A stretch of DNA of 41,122 nt from TMP-86 sp964247385. GTDB lineage: Bacteria > Pseudomonadota > Gammaproteobacteria > Steroidobacterales > Steroidobacteraceae. The DNA lies in NCBI GenBank assembly GCA_964247385.1, contig CAXTUB010000021.1:1-41122 (forward strand), written 5' to 3'. A program made the translations under genes and the position numbers. Under the pieces are notes generated by a model. It saw only the letters and a list, made by a program, of their open reading frames with translations, made no database searches and had not been told where the DNA came from. The number at the start of each line of letters is the position of its first letter. Positions within the stretch are counted from its first letter, which is position 1. Positions 26,582 through 34,356 of the stretch are shown here, piece by piece.

Positions 26582-27351
26582 CCATTTCGGAAGAAACGTT
26601 GATGGCCTATGCCGATGATGAGCTTCGGGGCGCTGAAGCCGCCGGTGTGGAAGCGGCGTTGCGTCAGGACGCAGAGCTCGAACATCGCGTGATGCGGCAT
26701 CGAGAGCTACGCCATCGGCTGCGTGCTGCGTTCGAGCCGCAGCTGCATGAGCATGTGCCTGACCGGCTGGTGCGAGCAGCGCGCGGCGAGCGGAACTCTG
26801 CCGTGGACGATCTGGCCGCGGCGCGCACGCGGCGCGACGCGCGCAACTCCGCGGCGCCGGCGCACGCTTCACCCCGCGCTGCGGGATTATCTCAACCGTG
26901 GTGGGCCGTGGCCGCGAGTCTGGTTCTCGGCATGGGCCTGGGATTCGCGATGGTGCATGCACCGAATCGCGCGTTGCTCTCCGATCGCAATGGTGAGTTG
27001 ATCGCGCGCAGTGCTCTGGCGCGATCATTGGAGGATGACTTGAGCGGCACGCCGATGGATGCGCGAGTGCGCGTTGGGATTTCCTTCAAATCGAAGAGCG
27101 GCGATTATTGCCGCGCCTTCGATGCCGATCGCATGAGCGGTTTCGCGTGCAAGCACGGCGAGCAGTGGCGCGTCGCTGCGCTCGACGCCCACGCGAACGC
27201 CGCGACGGCCGAATACCGCACCGCGGGCTCGACGTTTTCGCCTGCCATCCTCCAAGCCATCGAGGCGGCCAAAGACGGCGATGCACTCGATCGCAGTTCG
27301 GAGCAGTCCTTGAGAAGCCGGCATTGGAACGGCGCCGAGACACGCGAATGA
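26578..27351 (+). CDS. Membrane anti-sigma factor
   Basis: A 257-residue partner of the sigma factor. The N-terminal 1-50 helical segment (ETLMAYADDELRG) matches the sigma-binding start of COG5662-type anti-sigma factors, but the zinc HxxxCxxC signature is absent. One transmembrane segment (107-126) places about 130 residues, with two Cys in the sensor part, in the periplasm. It should hold the sigma factor at the membrane until a signal releases it. It overlaps the sigma gene by four bases at the front and fbp by four bases (ATGA) at the end. Confidence 0.85.
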   Translation: MTISEETLMAYADDELRGAEAAGVEAALRQDAELEHRVMRHRELRHRLRAAFEPQLHEHVPDRLVRAARGERNSAVDDLAAARTRRDARNSAAPAHASPRAAGLSQPWWAVAASLVLGMGLGFAMVHAPNRALLSDRNGELIARSALARSLEDDLSGTPMDARVRVGISFKSKSGDYCRAFDADRMSGFACKHGEQWRVAALDAHANAATAEYRTAGSTFSPAILQAIEAAKDGDALDRSSEQSLRSRHWNGAETRE

Positions 27352-28364
27352 GCGCGCCGAGTGGGATGAGTGGAGCGGCGCCTGCCATCGTCAGTTTACA
27401 AGCGCATATTCTCGAGCAACAGGCGCGCTTCCCCGCAGCCACGGGCGCCTTCTCATGGATTCTGTCCGCGCTCTCCATTTCAGCCAAGATCATTGCCGAC
27501 AAAGTGAGGCGCGCGCGGCTCGAAAACGTGCTCGGCCAAGCGGGCACGGAAAATGTACAGGGTGAAGCGCAACAGAAACTCGACATGATCGCCAATGAGG
27601 TTTTGTTGCGCACGCTCGGTGGACGCGAAGGCGTCGCGATCGTTGCCTCGGAAGAAAACGAAGAGCCCGTGATTCTACGCGACGTGGCCGCGGGAGATCA
27701 GCGCTACTGCGTGTTGTTCGATCCGCTCGACGGCTCGTCGAATCTGGATGTGTGCGGGGGCGTCGGCACTATTTTCAGCATTCTCGCTTACGAGCCGGAC
27801 GCGGCTCGTCGAGGGGCGGATCAAGCGCTGTTGCAGCGGGGGCAGCGGCAAATCGCCGCGGGTTACGTGTTGTATGGTTCCTCGACGGTGTTCGTTTTGA
27901 CACTCGGTCAGGGCGTGGACATGTTCGTGCTCGATCCCAGCATCGGCGCATTCATGCGCGTCGCACAGAGCATGCGCATCCCTGTCAAACAAAAATGCTA
28001 TTCGGTGAACGAAGGCAATCGCTCGAGCTTTCCGCAGGGCTTCCAGAGCTACTTGAGCTGGGCGCAGAACAATGGCTACTCCAGCCGCTACGCCGGCGCC
28101 ATGGTGACGGACGTGCACCGCATCCTGATTCAAGGCGGCGTCTTCATGTACCCACCCACCCAAAAGGCGCCGCAGGGCAAATTACGCCTGATGTATGAGG
28201 CCAACCCAATGGCGATGGTGATCGAGCAGGCTGGAGGGAAGGCGATGGTCTCGGCGGATCAGCGAGTCATGGACGTCGAGCCACACGCCATTCATCAACG
28301 AACGCCGATCGTGCTCGGCAGCACCGAGGAAGTCGATCAGGTATTGCGGCATTTGACCGGCTGA
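27348..28364 (+). CDS. fbp: Fructose-1,6-bisphosphatase class I
   Basis: Hydrolyses fructose 1,6-bisphosphate to fructose 6-phosphate in gluconeogenesis, in the cytoplasm. The 338-residue length is standard. The metal/phosphate site is seen as SEE at 101-103, the key motif DPLDGSSNLD at 125-134, and the later YSVNEGN (218-224), RYAGAMVTDVHR (247-258) and KLRLMYEANPMA (278-289) blocks. ATG 27348 overlaps the anti-sigma stop, so the enzyme is translated with a regulatory pair, which is unusual. The frame stays open to 27108, but the upstream part is the shadow of the anti-sigma gene. Confidence 0.95.
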   Translation: MSAPSGMSGAAPAIVSLQAHILEQQARFPAATGAFSWILSALSISAKIIADKVRRARLENVLGQAGTENVQGEAQQKLDMIANEVLLRTLGGREGVAIVASEENEEPVILRDVAAGDQRYCVLFDPLDGSSNLDVCGGVGTIFSILAYEPDAARRGADQALLQRGQRQIAAGYVLYGSSTVFVLTLGQGVDMFVLDPSIGAFMRVAQSMRIPVKQKCYSVNEGNRSSFPQGFQSYLSWAQNNGYSSRYAGAMVTDVHRILIQGGVFMYPPTQKAPQGKLRLMYEANPMAMVIEQAGGKAMVSADQRVMDVEPHAIHQRTPIVLGSTEEVDQVLRHLTG

Positions 28365-28456
28365 GAAAGACGCACCCTGCGAGACCCGCTAACGCTTGGG
28401 CGGGCGGCCGACGCGAGTTCCCAAGTAGGGCCCGCGCGGACCGTCAACGCGACGGC

Positions 28457-29473
28457 CTACGCAGCGGCCAGCCGCGTCAGATCGAACGCATCAGCCAGCA
28501 GCTCGTAAGAACGCAGCCGCTCTAAGGGGTCGAACGTCATTGTGACCACGAAGAGCTCTTGCAGCTTGAGCGCCGCTGCCATGTCGGTGAGCGACTGACG
28601 CACACGGCTCGGTGTTCCGACCACCAGAGCCGGCCAGAGATTCGGGCTTTCGGCAGGTGCATTGAGCTCGCGCACTGCGAGCTCGGGCGGCACCAATGGA
28701 CCGGGCATTCCGGTGCCGCACAACCTTTGACGCATGAGCCGCGCGCTGCTCGCGAGGAGTTCAGCCCGCTGCGCAGTCTCAGCGCAGACGACGGCGACGG
28801 CCACGGCCGAATAGGCGTGTGCATGATGCTTGGACGGCTGGAAATGGGACTGATAATGCGCGAGCGCCGCCTCCGTGTGATCGCCGCTGAAAAAATGCGC
28901 GAACGCATAAGGGAGTCCGAGCTGCGCGGCGGCCACGGCGCTCCACTGACTCGAGCCCAACAACCAGACAACCGATGCATCGGGCGTGGCGCTTCCCATG
29001 CGGATGCGGGCAAATGGATGGTTCGCGGGGAAACCGCGCTCGAGATAGGCCAGCAATTCCGCGAGCTGCGAACCGAAGTCGTCGGGCATCGGGGAATCGC
29101 TGCGCTCGCGGCGCAACGCCAAGCTCTCGAGCGGGCCGCCCCCCGGCGCACGCCCGACGCCGAGATCGATGCGCTGCGGCGCCAATGCATTCAGCATGGT
29201 GAACACTTCAGCAACCTTGAGCGGGCTGTAGTGCGGCAGCATGATGCCGCCCGAGCCCAAGCGAATTTTCGAAGTTGAGCCGGCGATGCGCGCCAGCAGA
29301 ATTTCCGGCGCCGGGCTTGCGAGCGTATTGAGCATATGGTGCTCTGCCGCCCAGTAACGCCGGAAACCCAACCTCTCGGCGTGCACCGCCAAAGAGATGC
29401 TCGCTTGCAGCGCTTCCTGCATGCCGCTCCCTTCCGAGATCGGCGATTGATCGAGCACCGACAGACTCAGCAT
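28457..29473 (-). CDS. LLM class flavin-dependent oxidoreductase
   Basis: A 338-residue luciferase-like monooxygenase using reduced flavin. The N-terminus LSVLDQSPISEGSG and the FRRYWAAEHH and GSGGIMLPHYSPLKVAEVF stretches are hallmarks of the bacterial alkanal-monooxygenase-like subgroup. ATG 29473 was chosen because family members begin just before this sequence; a GTG at 29485 would add four residues. The substrate cannot be told. The gene precedes the DUF4136 gene by 48 bases on the same strand. Confidence 0.92.
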   Translation of the reverse strand: MLSLSVLDQSPISEGSGMQEALQASISLAVHAERLGFRRYWAAEHHMLNTLASPAPEILLARIAGSTSKIRLGSGGIMLPHYSPLKVAEVFTMLNALAPQRIDLGVGRAPGGGPLESLALRRERSDSPMPDDFGSQLAELLAYLERGFPANHPFARIRMGSATPDASVVWLLGSSQWSAVAAAQLGLPYAFAHFFSGDHTEAALAHYQSHFQPSKHHAHAYSAVAVAVVCAETAQRAELLASSARLMRQRLCGTGMPGPLVPPELAVRELNAPAESPNLWPALVVGTPSRVRQSLTDMAAALKLQELFVVTMTFDPLERLRSYELLADAFDLTRLAAA

Positions 29474-29521
29474 CGCATCGCGCACGAGGCGGCGTTCAAA
29501 GATATCGCGACTGACTCAGCG

Positions 29522-30115
29522 CTACTGCGCGGGCGCGCCGCTCGTGCCCACGATGGGATACTTCGCGAAAATGCTGGTGACCGCCGTATCGACCGCACGC
29601 TGCGGATGCTCCTCGACGCTCTTGCTGATCACGCCGGTGGCCGAACCCGTCCACACCAGTTCCTTTCTCGAGCGGTCAACGAGATCCAAGGTCAGCGTGC
29701 CTTCGGTCACCGTCTCGATGTCGTTGTAGGCGAAGCCGCCGCCCCAGCCATAGCCAAACCCACTGCGCCATCCGCCAAACCCCACCCCGTATCCCGCGTC
29801 TGGAGTCGAGCGCACCTTATCGTGCCGCTGCACGTTGAAGTTCACTTTCAAATCCGGATTGGGTCCGCGCACATAGCCGCGCGCCTGCATCTCACGATCG
29901 ACCGCGCCTTCGATGTTGCGCGTCAGGATGGTGGTGTAGCCCCGCTTGTCAGTGCTGAGCTTGTCGAAATAATCGTAAGTTTTGTACTGCGCGAGGTTTG
30001 CGCCCGGCGCCAGCTGCGTGCGTACGCTGGGCTTGGCCTGGCAACCGAAAAGGAACGAGGCAGCGAGTGCGCAGCAGCCAAGCGCAGCGGTGAATCGAAC
30101 ACGGTGAATTTGCAT
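29522..30115 (-). CDS. DUF4136 lipoprotein
   Basis: A 197-residue lipoprotein. The signal (basic start, hydrophobic core) ends in the lipobox FLFGC at about 21-25, so the mature protein should be tethered to a membrane. The DUF4136 domain fills the rest: the AQYKTYDYF start, the NPDLKVNFNV strand, a glycine/tyrosine-rich insert (about 105-125) and the LDLVDRSRKELVWTGSA end. Function of the family is unknown. ATG 30115 has GGAGAA before it. It sits between two flavoenzyme genes on the same strand. Confidence 0.88.
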   Translation of the reverse strand: MQIHRVRFTAALGCCALAASFLFGCQAKPSVRTQLAPGANLAQYKTYDYFDKLSTDKRGYTTILTRNIEGAVDREMQARGYVRGPNPDLKVNFNVQRHDKVRSTPDAGYGVGFGGWRSGFGYGWGGGFAYNDIETVTEGTLTLDLVDRSRKELVWTGSATGVISKSVEEHPQRAVDTAVTSIFAKYPIVGTSGAPAQ

Positions 30116-30189
30116 ACATTTCTCCAACGGACAAGATGAAGTTTCGACTACGCTGCGCCAGGGACGTTCCGCCGAGAAATGCAGCGCGG

Positions 30190-31293
30190 TCATGTTGCGG
30201 TCGGGTAATCCGTATATCCTTGGGCTCCTTGCGTGTAGAACGTCTTCGCATCTGCAGCATTCAAGGGCGCGCTCTTCACGAAGCGTTGCGGTAGATCCGG
30301 GTTCGCAAGAAAAGGACGGCCGAAGGACACCGCATCGGCAGCGCGCAGCGCAAGCACGGACCGAGCCTCTTCCAGATCGTAGCCCGAGTTCAGGATGAGG
30401 GGTTTGGAGAAGACCTTGCGGATCTCAGGTGCAATGGGGGGATGGTCGGGCGGAAGAAAGTTCGACCCGGGGCGCGGCTCGCGCAGCTCGAGGAACGCGA
30501 TCCCCAATGCATCGAGCGCTTGCGCCGCGGCGACGAACAAAGTTTTTGGATCGCTGTCGTTGACGCCCTGCGCCTCGCCGTTGGGCGAGAGTCTGACGCC
30601 GGTGCGATCGGCACCGAAAACCGAGATGAGCCGCTGCACCACCTCGATGAGCAATCGAATTCGGTTCGCCACTGACCCGCCATATTCATCCACGCGCAGA
30701 TTGGAGTTATCGCGCAAGAATTGATCGATCAAATACCCGTTGGCTGCATGCAGCTGCACCCCATCGAATCCAGCCGCCTTGGCATTGCGTGCCGCTTTTT
30801 CGTAGTCATCCACCACCGACTTGATCTCGCCGATTTCCAGCGCGCGAGCCTGGACATAGGGTTGAGCCCCCGCGTAGGTATGCGCGGTGCCGGGCGCCGT
30901 CGTTGCGGATGAAGAGACCGGCGCGGCGCCGTTCAAAAAATCCGGATGGACCAGGCGTCCCATATGCCATAACTGCGACACCATGCGTCCCCCGGCCCGA
31001 TGCACCGCCGCAGTCACCTCGGTCCACGCCTTGACCTGCTCGGCGTCCCAAATTCCGGGCGCATACGCCCACCCCATACCTTGCCGAGAAATTCCGGTGG
31101 CCTCCGAAATGATCAAACCCGCTCCCGCGCGCTGCGCGTAGTACTCGGCCATGAGAGGCGTCGGCACGTGTTCGCGAGTGGCTCGGCCGCGAGTGAGCGG
31201 CGCCATCAAAATACGATTGGGAGCGGCAATGCCACCGAGCTGAATGGGATCGAATGGCGAAAGCGGCGCAACTTGCTCGAAGGGTGAATTCAT
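30190..31293 (-). CDS. Old-yellow-enzyme alkene reductase (NemA-like)
   Basis: A 367-residue FMN enzyme that reduces activated C=C bonds with NAD(P)H. Seen: the FMN-binding start NRILMAPLTRGRA (26-38), the active-site pair H182/N185 in GVQLHAANGYLIDQF, and the SNLRVDEYGGSVANR block (197-211). These are typical of OYE/NemA proteins that act on N-ethylmaleimide, enones and nitro compounds. ATG 31293 was taken because the fold begins soon after. A separate 234-base gap divides it from the protease gene transcribed the other way. Confidence 0.93.
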   Translation of the reverse strand: MNSPFEQVAPLSPFDPIQLGGIAAPNRILMAPLTRGRATREHVPTPLMAEYYAQRAGAGLIISEATGISRQGMGWAYAPGIWDAEQVKAWTEVTAAVHRAGGRMVSQLWHMGRLVHPDFLNGAAPVSSSATTAPGTAHTYAGAQPYVQARALEIGEIKSVVDDYEKAARNAKAAGFDGVQLHAANGYLIDQFLRDNSNLRVDEYGGSVANRIRLLIEVVQRLISVFGADRTGVRLSPNGEAQGVNDSDPKTLFVAAAQALDALGIAFLELREPRPGSNFLPPDHPPIAPEIRKVFSKPLILNSGYDLEEARSVLALRAADAVSFGRPFLANPDLPQRFVKSAPLNAADAKTFYTQGAQGYTDYPTAT

Positions 31294-31526
31294 GCGCGCC
31301 GAATATACAGAGGACCGGCGGCGCTGCACATCGGACTCGAGTGCAATCGCAGCGATCCATTACGGCATTCCAGCGGTAATGAATGGCCTTCTGCCCGGAC
31401 TGCGCGCGATGGCGCCCGTGAGACTTTGCGAGTATGGTGGAGCGAATCATTCGCAAAAGCTTCGGCCTCGCGGGCTGCAGCTGGCGCGAACGGATGGGAT
31501 ACAAGTAAAAATTCAGGGGAGACCTC

Positions 31527-33470
31527 ATGAATCCAAGATTCTCACTCTCGATGGTTTGCGCCAGCCTCATCTGGTGCGCAACCGCACATGCCTCGAGCGC
31601 GCAGCAAACCGCCTTTGCGGCGGAAGTGAAGAAGGCCAAGACCACCACCGAAGGTAAGCTGCATTCATCCCTGCGCGCGATCACCGCCGCACCCGCATTC
31701 AGCGCGCGCGCCATCCGCGGCGGTCATCGTCCCGCGCTCATGCCGCAAGCCGCGTCGGTACGTGTCAACGTCGTAGCCGATGCCGACCACGTGCAGCAAG
31801 TGAAAGCCGCGTTGCAATCGCTTGGCTTGACAGGCGCACAGGCAGCCGGCGGCATGATTTCGGGAAGTGCATCCATCACTGCCTTGAAAGCCATGGCGGC
31901 AGTTCCGGGGGTCCATACCATCCGTCCGTCACTTTCGAGAACGCGTGCCGGTCTCGTGACTTCACAAGGCGACGTGGCGCAACGCTCTGACGTTGCGCGC
32001 TCAAAATTCGACGTCAATGGGCACGGCGTGACCGTGGGCGTGTTGTCGGATAGTTTCGGTTGCTTGACCGGTCCCTTGGCCGAGGGGCAACTCTTCACGA
32101 CCACGCAGCAGGACATCGCGAACGGCGATTTGCCGCGCAGAACACGGATACTGGAAGAGATTGCGGATTGCACTCCTCCCGACGAACCGCCGGCCATTGA
32201 CGAAGGCCGAGCCATCGGCCAGATCATCCACGACGTCGCACCGGCGGCGAGCCTGCTGTTTCATACGGCCGTTAATTCGGAAGCAGATTTTGCTCAAGGC
32301 ATCATCGACTTGGCCGATGCCGGCGCATCCATCATCGTCGATGACATCGGTTACTTCGATGAGCCCATGTTCCAAGACGGCATCGTCGCGCAAGCCGTGA
32401 ACGCCGTGAAGCGGCGTGGCGTCGCGTATTTTTCCTCGGCGGGCAACAGCGCGCGCGAGTCCTACGAATCGAATTTCCGTTTGAGCAAATCCTACGGTAT
32501 CGATGGCCCCCGGCATAACTTCGGCACGAGCAAGAAGATCGACGGCTTGCAAACTCTAACCATCACGGATGAGGCCGACGAAGTTTTCGTCCTGAATTGG
32601 GACCAGCCATTCGCTTCCGCCGGCGGCAAGGGCTCGCGCTCCGACGTCGACATGATTTTCTACGATATGAAGGGGGATCCGTTGCCCACATGCGGCGACC
32701 CATTGCCGCCGGTATGTCAGCTCGCCGGCATCGATCCGAATATCGGTGGAGATGCGCTGGAATTTGCCGAAGTCGTGAACTTCAGCGGCGATGACGTTCA
32801 GGTGCAATTGAGTGTGGAGTTATTTAAAGGTCCGGTGCCCCGCTATCTCAAATATCTGTGGTATGACCTCTTCGACGGCACCGTCATCGTCGATGAGCAC
32901 GATACACAAAGCGGTACCGTGTACGGCCACCCGCTTGCGCGTGGTGCGGAAGCCGTGGGCGCAGCGCCATGGTACAACACCGTGGCTTGGAACAATCCGT
33001 TCCACAAGGTATGTGTGCCCGCGTGCCTCGAGCTCTTTTCTTCCGCCGGCGGCGTGCCCATCTTTTTCGACACTCGAGGAAACCGTTTGGATTCGCCGCA
33101 TGTTCGGCGCAAGCCAGAGATCACCGGTCCCGATGGCGCTAATTCAACCTTCTTTTACTCTCCCTTGTTAGATGAGGTGCCGGGCACGAGCGAACCCGAT
33201 ATCTACCCGAATTTTTTCGGAACCTCCGCTTCGGCGCCTCACGTCGCTGCGATCGCGGCGCTCATGCAGGACAAATATCAGCGCGAACATCATCGTTCGC
33301 TGCCGCCGGATCGCATCTACAACATCTTGGAGCGAACGGCGAAAGACATGAAGTACCGTGCGGGTCGAGTAACACCTCCGTCGAAGTTCCCATTTGGAAC
33401 GGCGGGATTCGACTTCGACTCAGGTTATGGTTTCGTAGACGCGGTCGCCGCGTTGCGCGCCGTCAACTAG
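31527..33470 (+). CDS. Subtilisin-fold protease with sedolisin-like active site
   Basis: A 647-residue secreted S8/S53-like protein. Signal peptide about 1-24, a pro-region to about 150, then the catalytic domain. The Asp is D175 (VGVLSDSFG) and the Ser is S567 (GTSASAPHVAA), but where S8 enzymes have HGT the sequence is DEGRAIGQIIHD, so E226 stands in for the His, as in sedolisin-type (S53) sites. N307 in SAGNS may form the oxyanion hole. Two Cys pairs (CGDPLPPVC, CVPAC) suggest disulfides. Between D and S lies a long beta-rich insert (about 320-550). Export is clear; activity is inferred. Confidence 0.88.
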   Translation: MNPRFSLSMVCASLIWCATAHASSAQQTAFAAEVKKAKTTTEGKLHSSLRAITAAPAFSARAIRGGHRPALMPQAASVRVNVVADADHVQQVKAALQSLGLTGAQAAGGMISGSASITALKAMAAVPGVHTIRPSLSRTRAGLVTSQGDVAQRSDVARSKFDVNGHGVTVGVLSDSFGCLTGPLAEGQLFTTTQQDIANGDLPRRTRILEEIADCTPPDEPPAIDEGRAIGQIIHDVAPAASLLFHTAVNSEADFAQGIIDLADAGASIIVDDIGYFDEPMFQDGIVAQAVNAVKRRGVAYFSSAGNSARESYESNFRLSKSYGIDGPRHNFGTSKKIDGLQTLTITDEADEVFVLNWDQPFASAGGKGSRSDVDMIFYDMKGDPLPTCGDPLPPVCQLAGIDPNIGGDALEFAEVVNFSGDDVQVQLSVELFKGPVPRYLKYLWYDLFDGTVIVDEHDTQSGTVYGHPLARGAEAVGAAPWYNTVAWNNPFHKVCVPACLELFSSAGGVPIFFDTRGNRLDSPHVRRKPEITGPDGANSTFFYSPLLDEVPGTSEPDIYPNFFGTSASAPHVAAIAALMQDKYQREHHRSLPPDRIYNILERTAKDMKYRAGRVTPPSKFPFGTAGFDFDSGYGFVDAVAALRAVN

Positions 33471-33480
33471 AACCGGCGAA

Positions 33481-34356
33481 TCAACGGCAACGCGGCTTCT
33501 CGGCGAGGAGCCGCGGCCACACCGCGCGCCAATCGCTCTGGTGCGTCATGGCGGGCACGTCGCGCAGAGTGACGCACGAGCCGCCCGCGCGCAGCGCGAA
33601 TCGTGTCGCGACGGCGGCGGGCACTACCGCATCTTGCGCGCCGAGAAAATGAATTTGCGGAATCCCGGCCACGTCGCCCGCGAAATCAATTGGATTGATG
33701 GAACCGGTGAGGGGGCTGACGCCGTGCAGGCGCATGATCTCTGCGGTATCCAATGCACCGGCCACCGTGCGCAGTGAGAGCACATCGTGCCGGCGTGCCG
33801 CAATCATCACCGCCGCGGCTCCGCCGCCAGAAAAGCCGATGAGCTCGACCGGCGCATGCGCCAACGCGGCGATTTGCTCGACGGCGGCGTTCATGGACTC
33901 GATCACCTCGGGCGCAAAGCGGCGCTGCATCCAGTAGCCCGCTTCGCAGCGCCGCGAACGCGCAGCGTACTGACAAGGTCTTGCGAGATATACGACGTTG
34001 GCGGCAGGGTCGACGGTGGCCAATGCAAGCCCAATGGCGTGCCGCGGCGTGGGATCACGCGAGGGCTCGAAGCGCGATGCCCATGCGTGACCGTCGCCCT
34101 CGATGTAGATGCGCACGGGCTCGCCTGGACGCGTCATTCGCACCCACGCCACGAGATCGAAACCGGGCGTAACGAAGAGGCCACGCTCGAGATGCGCGGC
34201 GTGAGCCGACCGTTCGAGCCGTTGAGATGAGCTCAGCGCGCACGCCGCAAGCGTGCACGCTCCAAGTGCGCATGCTCCAAGTGCGCATGCTCCAAGTGCG
34301 CATGAAATGATCGCCGATGTCCAACCCGAAACTGCGCTCATCGGCGCAAAGCTCAC
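33481..34356 (-). CDS. Alpha/beta hydrolase with repeated lipobox-like leader
   Basis: A 291-residue alpha/beta hydrolase fold. The catalytic triad is visible: S176 in GFSGG (174-178), D242 (GAQDAVVP) and H272 (MTHQSD). The N-terminus is odd: after a short hydrophobic start, Cys occurs every fifth residue (19, 24, 29, 34, 39) in repeated ALGAC units, each like a lipobox, with no basic residue before them. The protein may be a lipoprotein whose lipidation site has been multiplied. The GTG start at 34356 overlaps the sulfotransferase stop by four bases; an ATG at 34341 is the alternative. Substrate unknown. Confidence 0.82.
   Translation of the reverse strand: MSFAPMSAVSGWTSAIISCALGACALGACALGACTLAACALSSSQRLERSAHAAHLERGLFVTPGFDLVAWVRMTRPGEPVRIYIEGDGHAWASRFEPSRDPTPRHAIGLALATVDPAANVVYLARPCQYAARSRRCEAGYWMQRRFAPEVIESMNAAVEQIAALAHAPVELIGFSGGGAAAVMIAARRHDVLSLRTVAGALDTAEIMRLHGVSPLTGSINPIDFAGDVAGIPQIHFLGAQDAVVPAAVATRFALRAGGSCVTLRDVPAMTHQSDWRAVWPRLLAEKPRCR
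34259..34303 (-). repeat. Three perfect 15-bp tandem copies inside a coding leader
   Basis: The unit GCTCCAAGTGCGCAT (plus strand) occurs three times in a row at 34259, 34274 and 34289, with one degraded copy before them (34244-34258). On the coding strand it gives a five-residue ALGAC block. A copy change would keep frame. Confidence 0.92.
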
